Source: Varroa destructor
Lineage: Eukaryota > Arthropoda > Arachnida > Mesostigmata > Varroidae
DNA length: 64,000 nucleotides
Direction of reading: 5' to 3'
NCBI RefSeq assembly: GCF_002443255.2
Contig: NW_019211454.1
Span: 53,076,118-53,140,117, forward strand
Shown here piece after piece: positions 36,621-50,279 of the stretch. How positions within the stretch are numbered: position 1 is the first letter of the stretch; every line of letters begins with the position of its first letter. Made by a program: the position numbers and the translations under genes. The notes below the pieces were generated by a model that was given only the letters and a program-made list of their open reading frames with translations, had not been told where the DNA came from and ran no database searches.

Positions 36621-36694
36621 CAAACGCCATCGGCAAGGGCTCTCTATCTAAATCGCACAAACGCTATCGGCAAGGGCTCTCTATCTAAATCGCA
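36621..36694. repeat. Two-copy tandem duplication, 37-base unit
   Basis: Units begin at 36621 and 36658 and differ by one base (CGCCATCGG against CGCTATCGG). Such high identity suggests a recent duplication. Confidence 0.92.
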
Positions 36695-37079
36695 TATGCT
36701 TGTCACCGAAAAATAATACTAAATCAGCAGAGCTTCAACCATCGATTTTTCTTTGTGTTCTCGGCCAAATATCTAACCGTAGCAAAGTCTTTGTGTAACA
36801 CATTTTTATCGCTGTGATACATCAGTGGCTTGGAGCTACAAAGTGTTAGCTTTGAATTGATTATGGTCATTTTTAAGTCTTCCGACGTAAATCACACAAT
36901 TCCTAAGACAGCTATAAGTCATCATAGCCAGAAAAATACGTCATATGCTTTTCGTGTGGGCAACTACAGAAGCTCTGAGGATGCTATAAGATTAGCGTGT
37001 AATCAGTAAGTTAATACAGTGGTTACAAGTGCACTTACGAAACGCGATCTATTCGAAACTGGGATGAAGGTAGATGGTT

Positions 37080-37810
37080 AGGTCGAGAAGAAGAGGATGA
37101 TACGCCCTACAGTCACCAGTCACTGTGTCATGTTTTGATGTTGATCCTGTACCTCAACCGGTTCGTGTCTCGGCTTCGGCTGATCTTGGTCAATGCAGTT
37201 TTACAGAGAAGGGCACAAAGGCAAGTAGAGGGCACGGTAGGAAAGGGAATAAAGGGGTCTACGACTAGGCGTAACCTATTTACGATGTCCTCTTACTCCT
37301 TGCCTATTGGATCGTGGCTTCACTTCCCGGTTTGCTTGCTTTCTGGGGTCATCAAGATGCCCATGCTGGATTAATAAAAGCGAACGAAGGATCTCGTGTG
37401 CTTCCGTCGACGCTGCTGCTGCTGCTGTTCTTGGCCGCTGGCACCGCCGCAAACGGTGCTGCTTATACGACTCTATGACTGGTGTACCCCTTGCTGTTTA
37501 TGTCGCCGTTGACTTACTGGTGGCGAGCTATTGCAGCCCAATCAGCCGCTGACTTGTCCCGCAGTCGTTCTGAGAGCCCACGGTCATCCATCATTATTAT
37601 AGTAAAGGGACGCCGCTGGGGTAGTTCGGACCCCGGTTTCCTCCCTCAGATCTGCCCCGCAATTTCCACTCGGTCTCTTTTGCAATCCCCGCGCTGTCAG
37701 CAGAGATCAATATCACTATCGCTAAGCCTCCTGGACCCCATCGGCCTGAATGGCACAGCGGTGATGAGAGCGGCAACGAGGGCGCCATAACCGAATGCCG
37801 CATCTATTAA
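37080..37810. other. GC-rich island, unknown
   Basis: Contains CTGCTGCTGCTGCTG near 37411-37425 and several overlapping frames of 68 to 102 codons on both strands. No recognisable protein. Confidence 0.25.
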
Positions 37811-38237
37811 ACATAAGCGAACACACAATATTGGCAGTTTACACGTTTTGCTGCTAGATCAGATGGTCGTCCAATTTCTATATATAGGAGAAGATGGGTC
37901 TATATAGGCCATTGTGTTCTTCATCGCAAAAAAACGTTAGCTTATAATTTTAATACTATCAAATTTCTAGTCTTTTTTAGACGTAAACGCGTCAAAAATG
38001 TAGTGCAGATTGTGTTACCAGATTTTTCCTCGAATTTGAAAAGGTGAGGCTGTATGAGACAGCTAAATGTTTTTCTTTACATTTTATTGAACTTTTCTTA
38101 AAGCATGAAAACGCAACAATAACTAGCTCTTTTTTTTTTAACATAGTCTCGCCTATTCAATGCTACATTTTGATGGAAAACTGAAAGTAAGTTACGTTTT
38201 TTAAAAATTGCTAGGTTGAGTTATATTATATGACCAT

Positions 38238-38316
38238 TCTAAGCGCTGAGTGGGTTAGAGCAATATGGAGCTCTATGGGCTACTCAATTTCCAGTGTATT
38301 TGAACCCAGATGCCGT
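38238..38316 (+). repeat. Degenerate tRNA-like element, possible SINE head
   Basis: AGCGCTGAGTGGGTTAGAGC closely matches a tRNA D-arm with internal promoter box A. TATTTGAACCC, about 50 bases later, resembles box B. The acceptor and T-stem arms do not pair, so this is a pseudogene or the head of a tRNA-derived SINE and not a working tRNA. Confidence 0.4.
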
Positions 38317-41300
38317 CGACGCTAACTGTACGGTGAAAATGAAGGAACTAAGTGGGCTCAGAGTATATATTTGCTTAATCGCAACGCATATAGATGTATG
38401 CGTGGAATGCTAAAGTATCGTATGGTATTTTCTCCCACACATACCGCTATTGTCAGTAAAATGCCACATGCTTTTAAAAGAAAGCTTGGCAATTTTATTG
38501 ATAAAAAATATCACTTAAAAAAAAACAATATATTCGACATATGAAATAAATGTCAGAGGTGAAGTATATGTCGATGATGTAAAAATTTATACCGTAATAA
38601 ACAAGGACAAAAATGAACTTACCGTCCCGGAGGCGATTGACTTAGATGCATTCTGAGCGAGGGAAAATAGATCGACATTATCTACAGTGAAACGGACCGC
38701 TATTAATGCTATCCCGGCTGATACCATTTATCTTCTAGGTGTTAATTAGACGTGCGTATACAGAGATATAAAAACTTTGGTGTGGATCTCAAGTTCAGAG
38801 GCGATGGCGTTGAATGCTCAATAGCAGCATTATAACTAAGCAATCTTATATTATGAACCTTTAACTTACAAAAGAACTCTCACATTATCTTGGACGCTTC
38901 AACTGTTCCAAATGGTTGTATTGCTGATAAGTACAGCCTCCATTCCACAGCAAAAGTATAAATACTGCTGTACAAAGTTTTGAAGGCAATTGTTTGAAAC
39001 GAGCAGCGCAACAATGTAATGTCCCCTGCCAGTCTATTTAGCTGCAAAACACTGCGTCTCTCTACAAAAACACTGATTCACAGATGCTCCGCAAATTATG
39101 TAACAGCAACTCATTTAGTAGCCTCTTCGGAATAAAAACAAATAGACTGCATAGTGGTGTACCCATAAATACTACGGAAATAGGTATTTGTGACATTATT
39201 GGCAATTTGTTTTCACGGTACGCGGCAGGATTAGTCCACAAAGAGCCCGCCCTATGCTATTGAACTGTAATTACCACTTGAATAACATAAACTTTGTATT
39301 GTCTGTGTACAACATTGTGGACCATAATCATAACCATGGATCAGAATTCACTGTAAATAATTCCTGATACCGGATTCATGGGTGGGCACGATAGTTAGGC
39401 TCGGCTCAATTGACTTCGGAGAACGGTGCACACGTTGTTACTATTTTTTCTTACCGTTCGAACGAAACGCAACTCGCATATTTGCAAGGACGTAAATTAT
39501 TCATACGCCAGCTTTACGCTACATAGCGGAGCTTCGCGTGGGCTTCTGCTAGATAAATCACCTTTTAACCTGCCTAAGCTGGCATGTCAAACGATTAAAA
39601 AGCATCGGTTTTCCTGGCCATAATCATCACAATCCTTTCTATGGTGAAGGACATTTTCCTTTCATCCCTTTCAGTCGAATGACTGGCTTGACATAGAATG
39701 AACCTGCATCTGATCCATATGACACATATCCACCTTGTAAAAGTATATGGACAAGTTGCGTGTGTTTCTCGAAAAATAATGCCCATTTCGGTTACATAAT
39801 ACAGACTATTCCAGGAAGCACCACAGTCTGACTGATTATAGCTAGTCACGTACAATTGATATTTAAATTACAAAAGAATCTATATAAAATTTGTAAATCT
39901 TCCTCCTATCGTAGATATTTAAAATTGTTGTTGTTTTTGTCAGTTTGGGCTATTGATCTATACATTTCAACAAACATTCTGTCTGTTGTTGACGAGTATT
40001 CTTGTTCGATTACGGCTTGAAAATCATTGAGTGCCGTTAATTTTCTGGCGTAGATTTTTCGAAGGTCTTCCTGCAAGGAGAAGCCTTTGACGGTTCGGGC
40101 AAGGGATAATGGATTTTATGGTATTCCCCATCTGTTTGGAAGGTTCTCATCGAAGTGAGCTCTTATACCACGATGCTACTACGCAGGTGGTCCGGCCTCT
40201 TGACAATCAAATTTACCCTCTACACCAAAGGCGTCGTAAAAGAAATTCTTGTAATGAATGTCAGTAATTGGCACCAGTCATTCTACTGAAATTTCCAGTT
40301 AATCTTTTGCTTCAAATGCCATACCATATCGTAGCGCCGAGTAAACTTCTGTGAAGTTTCCATGTAATATGTCGATTTTCAGCTCACATTTTTGTAGGTA
40401 CTATTCATGAGATTATTCTCTTCGGTTCGTAGTATCTAGCATGGATCATCATTAGAATGTGATCTTTCTATTTATAAAATCTTTAAATGTGTACCTCTAT
40501 CTTCTGAAGATAAACACTTGATTTTCTAGTACCAAGCCCACTTGTCTGTTTATTTTGCAGATTTTCAGAATGCGTCACCATAGCGAAGAACGCCTTCTTG
40601 ACTGGTTAAAGTCGTCGATGTCTTGTTTTGCTCTCGATGCTTGGTTTTCTGGAAGGCTGTGTATAGAGATCCTGAACAGTCTCATCCGTCTCGAACTTAC
40701 CTCTGTAGAAAAACTTCAACTTACCCTGTAAAAAAGTATGCTGGTATAATGCTTTTATTCATCGTAGCACCGGTTATTCCTAACAATGGCGTTATATATT
40801 TTGGCCCATATAGCTTCCTATTACCCTGTCTAATCTAAGACAATAGCGCACATACGCGCGACTTTGTAGATAGTTTTGAATCTACATTTCGTCCTGGTTA
40901 ATACAAACCAACGTTGTAGTTTTGCTGGAAATCAAATCGCTTTATATTATAACTGTATGATTTTGTTGAAAATAGATAAAGAAGAGACGTTTTCGAATCG
41001 CGGAGTACACAGCATCAACAGGAGAAAAAGCGACTTCGTTGTGAAGACCTTAACTTAGAAGATGTCCTATGCCACACACTGCTCCTCATGTTAATAAAAC
41101 ACTTGTTTAATCAGTTCAAATCCAAAACATAGATTGTCCTTTCATGTAGCGGAGTGTTAGAGGAAAGAACTCATTTCTACATAATGGTGCTTCTAATGAT
41201 AATTCTATTTCCTGTGAAATTTAGTGAAACCAAATGGCACAGCAGGATAATATCTTCATAGGCCACCTTCACTAACATACAGATTAATCTCTGAAACACT

Positions 41301-41378
41301 TTTGGCGTTTAGCTTCAAGTAATAATACACGAAATAGTACGTACTTTCTTTCTACCATTATACATGATTAGTTGAATG

Positions 41379-41382
<4 letters not shown>

Positions 41383-41431
<49 letters not shown>
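41383..41431. repeat. (AT)n microsatellite
   Basis: About 24 uninterrupted AT units, the longest in the window. Confidence 0.95.
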
Positions 41432-41434
<3 letters not shown>

Positions 41435-43261
41435 AGCGAATACTGAACAGAAACTGAAATCCAGTTAGAAGCTCCGCTCAAATTGATTCGTTGTATAAAG
41501 AATGGTTTAATAAAAGCTGGGGCTAAACACCTGGCATGAAATGATAGACTGAATGATGTTGTGCTTTTTCGTTAACAGCGTTCTACGTCCTTCGAATGTC
41601 ATTCACTTCTTAAAAAAGGCCATTAGAAAAACTTCTGGGTTAGGTATGCAAACTTACATGTTTAGGCTTTTAACTTACTGAGCTATTACGAGCCGCAATA
41701 TAATTAAAGCAACTCTATTTTACTATTTAAATAATTTTTCTAGACTATCTTTGTTTAGACCAAAGCAGAAGTTTCTGCCTCAACCGTTTAATCTTACAAA
41801 GAATGGTAACTAAAAATTGCGACCACAGTTCTGCCGTGTATGAACTAGTAATAAACACACTCGAGCTTAAATTGTGGACACCTCACATTACGTTATTGTT
41901 CCCCTATGTTTTTTGAAAAGCATTTATCCTAGTTGACGCTTGCAGTAGTCAAGCGTTTTAATGCAATTGTCAAATAAGCATTATAACAAAAGGGTCCTTT
42001 ATACCTGCAGTTCCGTTGTTAGCCTTACGTTTCTAGCTAAAGAAATGTAACTGTTTCAGGGAACATCTCGTTTTCTGTCTTAAGCGTCTACCTTGCCATG
42101 CTTAGCAGGGGGACGTAAGTTGCACAAAAGCCTCGCACTGATAATATATAGGCCTTTCGTCCCTAAGTGCCGGCCTATTACTATGAGATTAGAGCAACGA
42201 CAACAAAGCCTATCTTCGAGAAAACACCGAAAATGTCTTACGTCATCAGCACAGATATTCACCATCTTGTTTTGACGTACTACAAGTTCCCTAGTGCTAG
42301 GCTACTCTATGTTCCGATGTTTTTAGGGACTACCTACATCTATTGTGAGATAACAATATAGAAGACGAAATAAAAGTTACATCGTAACAGTACTGGCATC
42401 TGATAGGTATATTGGGCTAATATAGCGAAATCATGTGAAACTAAAGAAGAACATGTAAATCCTTTTCATATGTAGGTGTCAGGAATCGCTCTGTATCTCT
42501 AAATGGCCTACAATACATGGCAAAATGAGGCTGAGTAAAGGAATGTCCTTAAACGTAAAAGCGTTGTCCATTTGCAGATAAGAGGGACACACGACACAGT
42601 CTGGAAAGAAATTACAACCATTTAGTAATATATGGGTAGGTAGAAGTAGGTCCATAGTTAGGACAACAGTTAGCTTAGAGCTATGATTACTGGAGGTCAC
42701 AATTAGAACCAGACCAGCCGTCAGTTGGATTCATATGTGCTTAAATGGCAAGTCAGCTTTTTTCCAACAATTATAAACTCTTTCTTAATATGACGAACTA
42801 TCGACTGACTGAATCTGGTAATAAAAATCACACAAAAAGACAAAAACTTCATTTGGTCAGTTGAAATATAACCATTCATATTTTAATTAGGTGCGGTGGA
42901 TGTGTTTTAGTTCACTCTTGAATGGCTCGATCAACTAACATATCTGTGTCAGCTAATTAATACACTTCTAGCTTTAATGAACAGTAAAAAAACGCTAATC
43001 ATCACTTCAGTTCCAGTCCAGAAGTTGAAGCTTAAATATATAAATGAAGAGTGAATAGAAATCTTGCGTTGGGCAACAGTAAAACAAATACGTTGCTTGT
43101 CTCTTTGAATATGTGCAGTGGATCATGGGACGTTTACCCTTGACATGCACGAACGATAAGATATCTTTAATTTTAGCTGAAAGTAACTTCGAGGATGACA
43201 GCCACTAGGTGGCTGAACGTTTCTAATTTGCTCAGTCGCTAACTAGCCCCAAATCTTCCCG

Positions 43262-43795
43262 ATGTTCAATGCGAGCCGACTCGCCCGATTATCTTTTCGT
43301 GGCTGGGCAAACGACAAGTAAGTACGCAACCAACTCTAAACGGCCCTCGGGGCGAGTCCGAGATCTGACATAACATTCGACTTTTATACACGCTCATAAT
43401 TTTCGGTTGTGTCCCTGTTAGTTTCCACAATCAGTCCAGGTCGGTCGTTCGCTCAACTTTCGTCATCCAGAGTTCGTGTAGCGGCGCCAATTAGCACCCA
43501 CTGCCCGAAGCCTGCCTATTCCCGCATGGCATCGCGTTCCTACCGCCCATCGGGGCAAGCGCCATCGTCCACAAAGGAAGGCGGAATGCCCACCAATGAC
43601 GAGATAAGACGTGTGGCCTTCGAGAATAACGAGGTCGTTGGAGGTTTTTCCCTTCCATGCACTAGAGTGGCCGTAGGGCTTAAGCGCCGCGCGCTGGCGT
43701 TATTCCGTCTCCCCGAACGGCGCACCACACTCTCTGTTTCTTTTTTGCATTGTTTCACTGTTTCAACTCTTTCCTCTAATCTGCCCTTCAGTTAG
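43262..43795 (+). CDS. Candidate small two-exon gene, unidentified
   Basis: A possible first exon (43262-43317) encodes MFNASRLARLSFRGWAND and ends at a strong donor, AA|GTAAGTAC, in phase 2. An acceptor with a pyrimidine-rich lead (CCACAATCAG, ending 43434) allows an in-frame join to a frame that stays open to a TAG at 43793-43795, giving 138 residues. The N-terminus, rich in Arg, Ser and Ala and lacking acidic residues, resembles a mitochondrial presequence. The middle contains GGMPTNDEIRRVAFENNEV. The last 40 or so residues look less protein-like, so a further donor may be missed. Phase agreement over one intron is modest evidence, the block is GC-rich, and I recognise no family. Confidence 0.27.
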
Positions 43796-43799
43796 ACAA

Positions 43800-45900
43800 C
43801 GAGTCGGCTTACATCCTTGTCATGAACTCTCACAATACTCTTAGTCGGTTAAAGCCGGGGCTAGGGGCAGCTAGAAGCTATGCCCTAAACCTTACAAATC
43901 TCTCTCTTTCTATTCCATTTTCCTATAGCTATATTCTCGTTCCGACGGACTCTTCTGCGCACCCCCTAAAGCCAGTTTCCATCCCTCGTTCAGTCCTTCC
44001 CGTTTCGTCTTCGAAGCGAACGCTTCAATGCATCCAATACATAGCGAAACGGCTCCCGATGAGGACATCAAAACGCAGGCGCCAGGCCTAGTCACTAGGC
44101 CTGTCGGCCGCGCCGCGGTTGCCGCCGACACTGCCACCGCCGCACTACCTAACTGCCATCCATACGATCCTTTTTCGTTTTTTCCTTTCTAATATCCAGC
44201 GTCGTCATGCGCTATGACTGTTTTTGCCTCTGCTGGTGCATTGCTGTAGGCGTCGTCGGCTTTCCTATTTTCCATTGGTGGTGGTACCGCAAGCGATGTT
44301 AAAGACGCCAATAACGTTGGCAGTGCTGCTAGTGGCGAAAGCGGCGACAGCAGTGCGACGAAAGGATAGAAATAGAAGGCGTTGTGCTGTAGAGTGGGCA
44401 GGAGAGCGTTTGTAATAGCAAGATACGCTACTGGTGGCCGATGCTGCTCTCTTGCTAGCAAGAGAAGTAACAGAATTGTAATGGGGTAAGTAAAACCTAG
44501 GGAATGGCAGTAAATTGGAGCGACGCGGTTGTGTGCCGCTGACGCGATCTTCCCTGAACCAATGGCGCTGCTGTCCTTTTTAGGGTGGTGGAAAAAAGGA
44601 GCAAGACGAAGCAGGAGATTGCTAGCGGCATCAGGGGTAAAATTAGGAAGTTCTTGGTAGAGTGGCCTTTGGGTAATTTTGGTAGAGCTTCAGCTCAGCA
44701 AGGCTTTTGCCGAGGGCATCAGAGAATGGATAGCGAGGCAACGTAGGGCCAACAGTGCGTCTCACTCCATTGCGATTGAGAATATCCGTTCGATACTACG
44801 CGGTAGCGGCAGTTGTGTTAGTAGTTGTATGCGCATGCAAAAGAGTGAACAACAGAAAGAAATAAAGAGAGAAAACGACGATGACGAACGAGTAAGTGCC
44901 AAAAGCGGCTGGCGCTGCTATTGCTACTGGTGTTTTCGGATATGTGTACCTCGCGTATACGCTAGCGGCTTTCCTTTGTCGTGGAGTGAGAAGCCGTTTG
45001 AACGGTCCCCCCCCCCCTCAACTCATCGATGTTTCAGTTGTTGCCGCTAGACGACGGCTGCGGCGGCAATGAGGAAAGAGCGAATACAGCCCCTATGTAG
45101 TGAGATCCAGAGAAGGAGCACGGGTTTGTGAGTAAAGCTGAAGGGCACTTTGTGCCATTGCGTATAGTACTAGCAGCAGTACCAGGAGGGTATGACGGGC
45201 CCGTTATGCCGTGCACCATTGACGCTTCTCCAGTGCGCCTCCGTTGCGCCAGCCGGTCAAACGAATCCGAATTTTGATGTTCCTTCTCATTTCGGCATAA
45301 TGGGTGCCAAGAATACGGGCGCTTGTCGACGATAGAGAGGAAGGGAGGATGTCGGGTTCCCTCGTTCCCTGCCAGTGCACTATTTCGTCTCTCTGTACCG
45401 TCTCCTCTTATTGTATGAAAATGAAAGGCTGGGGGCTGTCGAGGGAAATGAGAACGACTAAGGCAGAAGAGGACGAAACAGAAGTTGGATATGAGGGCAC
45501 CAATGAAAAAGAGAAAAGGACGACGATGGCAGCCTGTAGATGACGAACACGATGAGAAAATAGGACCACACGCATTTATAGTGCCTGTCCAGTCACCAGT
45601 AACAGAAGTGTTAGCTGTCTTCGATAGTAACGTCTCAGTTCTTTTAGGCTATAGGGGCCATCGGATGACAGAAGAAAAATAGAGTGGAACCACCGTCGTT
45701 GTTCGCGTGGGCGTCGGTTACGCGCGTAAGCGGATAGCACCATTGATGCCGTACAGATGGTCGTGATGACAGTTGTACGCGAAGAATAAGGCATAAGTAG
45801 CTGAGTAAAACAGCTAGGAGATGGCGTAAGTTGAAAAACGTCAAAAATCAAAACACTGAATTGCTGAACACTGAACATTGCTGATTTGATATTGAATGGT
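43800..45900. other. Long GC-rich island
   Basis: The largest GC-rich block in the window, continuous with the candidate gene before it. It contains GCCGCCG-like runs (about 44100-44145), a C10-12 homopolymer near 45009 and many overlapping frames on both strands (up to 123 codons at 44679-45050), none with a recognisable domain. It might be a promoter with a long 5' untranslated exon. Confidence 0.3.
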
Positions 45901-48900
45901 CAGCCTTGTCTATGGCGCAAGCTTGTTCTTGCGGTAGTTAGAAGCAAGTGGCTTGGACATGGTTGTAACGTAGTTTCTGCTTCTCTCAACGATGACCAAA
46001 AAGCGGAAAAAGTAAACAAAGTTCTATGGTTATAAAGCTAACTTAGCGCGGCTGCGCCTCATTTGACCAGTTACGGTACACTTTCCACTAAAAAAAAAGC
46101 AATCGCTGAAAATTACCTGCCAGTATTTCGCATGTATGTTAACGATGGCTTTGGTGAAGATTCCAAGGAAATGAATATATGTATTTTCGCTTTTGTTAAC
46201 TAACTAGTCACGAATAGCAGGTGTGGATATTCGAGTATGAATAAATCTGTTACTACAGTTAACTATTTCATCGACAAGTCCTTAAACTGGTCACCTAAAA
46301 TGGAAGCCTTGTTGAATTAGGAATACATGTCCGATTTGCCAAACGACGGAATTCTCTGGTGGCAAAGTCTGTCGGTCAGCAGGGTAATTTACCGCCCTTA
46401 AGTTCTATCTATTATTGCTCCTGTGATTTCAACGTCAGCTTCAATTTTCCAGTATTTTGTCCCTCTGAAAAGATTTGCCTGTCTACTTATATTGTGTACT
46501 GAGTCAGCATATTCCACTTCAGCCGATTTCAACCAACAGAGTTCTAGTGGGAAAACAAAGTCAACAGAAAAAGGTGTTGCAGAACATAACAGCTGGTGTA
46601 TCCACTTCAGGTACAAGCTTCTTCTGCTAAATATTTTTCGCGTTACCGGGATACGGCAAAAAACCAACTAGATTCGCCTAGGCTTAGGTTCATTTAGCGA
46701 CCTTTTCTGTTTAGGCTATAGCAATACTAGCACGCGGCCAGAGGATTCCCTCGTTGATTTTACAAATTGCTTTCCAGACTTTGCATGGCATTTACCGAGC
46801 CTACCTGCAGTGTTAGTGAGTAATGTCACGTGGATAAAAAAAAACGGAGGCTCCCTCTCGCCAACTATCTCAGGGCTAAAAATTGTTTTGCGGTTTCATT
46901 TCTATGGGTGGGCGGTGCTGTGATTACTTGTCCAACTTGCCTGACGTAGCTTACCTCGCGTCTCTAGGGGCTACAAGCAACTCAGCTTGACCAAGTACCG
47001 TCCATTCTCCTCCTCCTTGCCTGTGTTTCGCGGGCGCATGATTAACATTACACGTATCCTCAAATCATCTCGCTAAGCAGTGGAAACAACATGTGTTCAC
47101 AAAAGCTTTTACTATCATGCACGGCGTTGGCATTACCGGTGGCTCGTTTTAGTGCTGACAATTCCAGTTGCAGTATTTCTTGTGCTTCGCTTTTCGTGCC
47201 ATCTGAATAACTAGCATGCCGAGCAAAAGTACTGATTGAAGGAAGAAGTTACCGACAAGTTGCCGCACAAACGGAAAAGGCCGAAAACAAGGATGACCAT
47301 CGCAAAGACACTCTTGAGCGTCTAAGTAAATACTTGCTGTAGTGGCTTCGTTTCCTCTATTTGTTCAGCTTAGGTTCGAGCTGATTGCTTACTGTATGTC
47401 GACATGACGACACTGCTCCGAGGACACGTACCCCGGGACTCATACATGTATTTGATGCTCGGAGTTCCCGTGGGAAAAGCAAAGTCTTACTCGGGCGTTC
47501 CACTACGGGCTCACCGTCGTGCCGTTAGCTGTATATGATAGACCTGGAGTTCTTAGCACTGCTGTTGCTAATGGCTACTCCAGAAAACCTAACCTTACCG
47601 CAAAGAGGGAAGATGACAAAATTCATCCGCCACAGCCACCGCTGTACCGGCGCTAAATAACGCCCGCCCACTTTGTTTTACTGTCTGGAGCCGCTGCTAG
47701 CCGTCGCCGCTGTTGTTCTCCTTTGCACAAGATAAGTTCTGCAGATAACGACAGTTGTGACTGAACGTATGAACGATGGACGTAAAAAGATGAATGTGTG
47801 CCTATTCGTCTGTTTATCTCGTTCATTCACGTTTGGCCACAGGAAATCTTATTGTTAAGATGGGTAACGTTGTTTATGAATATGGACACCCGCAGGCGTT
47901 AAGGCCTGCTGAGGGCTTGCGTCAGAGCTACGCAAGTATCACGTCCCGCTGTCAGGAGAAGGTGCTACATAAAGAAGACACAAAATAAAAATGTTCTGTC
48001 AATGTGCTTTTTTGCCATAAAAGACTATGGCGTACCGAGGTAAGCGTTGCTTCGTTTACCTAATGAATATGCAAAAGATATGGTTACACCATACAAAAGT
48101 AATCTATGTGCTTTAGTGAAGGCCTCTGCTATGCTTGTGGTGAGGAAAAATATTTGATAGTTATAAAACTTTTAACACCTACAATTCCCTACAGTCTTAC
48201 GAAAGTATCAACTCATATTTGGTGAAAGTAGAAAAAAATAAGATCCTCTACAGCATTAGCAAGCCGTCAAAGTACTGCCCACGAAAGCTGAGCACCCCGA
48301 TACCGTTGAATAACATTTAACGGTGGTATGCGCACTGTCAAAAGTGTGCGCGAAGGCCAGTGTACGAGAAACCATTACGCGAGCCAGAGGGATGGTAGAG
48401 TGCGTTCCGGGTAAAGATAAGTAAATCTAGTGACTTTAAAGCCAGCATAAGCCAAGTGAGGAACCCTAACGGTACACTGATGAAAGAGCGGGTTCGGCAA
48501 AATGGGCAGCGTAAGAGACGCACATACGACTGAGGAAGACCGCCTTATGGATGATATCGTACCAGAGCGAATAAACTGCCAATGGGATCTTATGAAAACG
48601 CAAGTCAACTGTGTAAGCTGATCCATTCTACTGGGTTTCTTGAGATTTTTTACTGACCCCATATAACTTAGCTATAACACGCTTCTGTCTATTGCATAAC
48701 ATATTATAGTTTCTTTGATAAAAATGAAAAGATAAGATTCCACGCGTGACATAATTGCTCCTGATTGAACCGGATTGTGCTTGTCTAACAGTTTTGCGTA
48801 CAAAGGAAATTATCACGTTGGAAAGATTACTGGTCCATGTGGTACAGCAAAACGTTAGCTATTGTCTATTACATACTGTTTACACTGGATTTTTTTTTCT

Positions 48901-49050
48901 TATTATTCAGTGTACTAATTTTTTGTTATAACTCTAAAGAAAACATTTTCCCAAAAAGCTAATACAAGTAACGAAAAAAAGCGATAGAAAAAATATTCTA
49001 TCCGTATTAAGAATCACAAAGTCTGTATTGAAAACAAGTTAAAAATGTTT
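45901..49050. other. Mixed sequence without recognisable genes
   Basis: Moderately GC-rich patches near 46900-47700 and 48330-48660. Frames reach 95 codons on the minus strand (48375-48662) but show no known domain. Confidence 0.4.
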
Positions 49051-50097
49051 TCTATGCCCGTGATAGTGTAGTGTTAATGTCCGCCAAGGGGGTAGAACAC
49101 GTGATGGTCTAAGTTTGAAATCGGGCACTGATTTGTTTTGTGCTGAAATGGGCGGTGCTAGGAGTACAACTTAGAGCTTGTTTAGATAAGCATTTTATTG
49201 TAGCTAATCCAAATTTAATCAATTTCGATTAAGTATAATTAAAGTATACATAGCGTTTTAAAGAACTTTTACTTATGAACAGCTTTTTAACTTCTTTACT
49301 GCCTTTTTCTCTATAAAAAGTAAAGTTCTATCTCAATTAGTCGTTTGCGTTCTTGTTCAATTATCAGCCGAGCTGCAATTTCACAGTGTCTTATACTACT
49401 TAGTACAACACGATGACTTCAACTACGAAGTAGCTTTTCCATTGTGCGCAATTCCTCGCAACTCTTCAATGCATTCGATGCTTAGCTTCACATGAGGTGA
49501 TCGGCCAACCATTCTGTGCAATGATACATATAATGAACTATGTTTGCGTTTTAACATTTGTGTTATTTTGATATAGAACTCTAAATAATTTCATGCGGTA
49601 ACTTCCCAGAACTTCTACTGTTGGGTGCTGCTTGTCAAGACTGCAGAGATGGCAGAATAACGAGCACGCATTTGTAAAAATGACGCCAACTAGAAGCATG
49701 TATTCAAACGAACTTTATGTACATGTCTTACCTGCTAAAGCCCCACTTTAAACGACGTATCCGCCATGTTTCTTTTCTTGTTTCATATCCCACTTGTCCA
49801 CCAAATCATTATTCTAGATTTCTTTCAACTGTTTTTCCCAAATCTTGCGTATTCTATTTTTCCTTCCATCTCACTGAAATTTTTGCACATAGCTTCCTAC
49901 ACTCGAAAATTCTCCTGAACATTTCTACCCTTTCTACCTACTCGCACTGCTCAACATGCTTATCTAGTCCTCAGAGTTTTCGCGTTTACTCACTGATGAG
50001 CGTACGACTGATCGCACGCTAGAATACGCCATCGAAATGTATACGTATTGCTAGGAAACGCAGTTTATCCCGCTGACATGGTAAATATCAGCGCTTT

Positions 50098-50128
50098 ACA
50101 CGCCGTATAGGGCACCTATACGACGTGT
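50098..50128. repeat. Short inverted repeat
   Basis: ACACGCCGTATAGG and CCTATACGACGTGT pair at 13 of 14 positions around a GCA loop. It lies about 25 bases before the first copy of the dispersed repeat at 50154 and may belong to that element's end. Confidence 0.8.
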
Positions 50129-50153
50129 TTTGCGGGATGCTTGGGTAGAACCT

Positions 50154-50279
50154 TGAACGCCACTTGGGAACGGTGAGCTTAACGGTCGGATATTCAATGG
50201 AATCAGCGAAATTTTTCATCTGGGCGGAAACGTCGCGCGTCGGAGGATCGTGGGTCGTGCGTTCTCATTCTGCGATGCT
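50154..50279 (+). repeat. Dispersed repeat, copy A
   Basis: Begins TGAACGCCACTTGGGAA and shares a series of blocks with copy B at 51623, including CTTAACGGTC, TCAATGGAAT and TCATTYTGCG. The copies are in the same orientation, about 1.47 kb apart, and clearly diverged. The element type is unknown. Confidence 0.75.

Larger units (their letters stand above)
37811..43240. other. AT-rich stretch without recognisable genes
   Basis: Almost no frames longer than 80 codons. It contains a tRNA-like fragment (38238-38316) and a long (AT)n tract (41383-41431), listed separately. Confidence 0.5.

Noticed and set aside
49055..49127. 73-base tRNA-like sequence with matching 5' and 3' ends (TGCCCG and CGGGCA)
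   Set aside because: The D-arm looks right (TAGTGTAGTG), but if the B-box-like AGTTTGAAATC is placed correctly the T-stem cannot pair and the apparent acceptor stem overlaps it. At best a tRNA-derived fragment.
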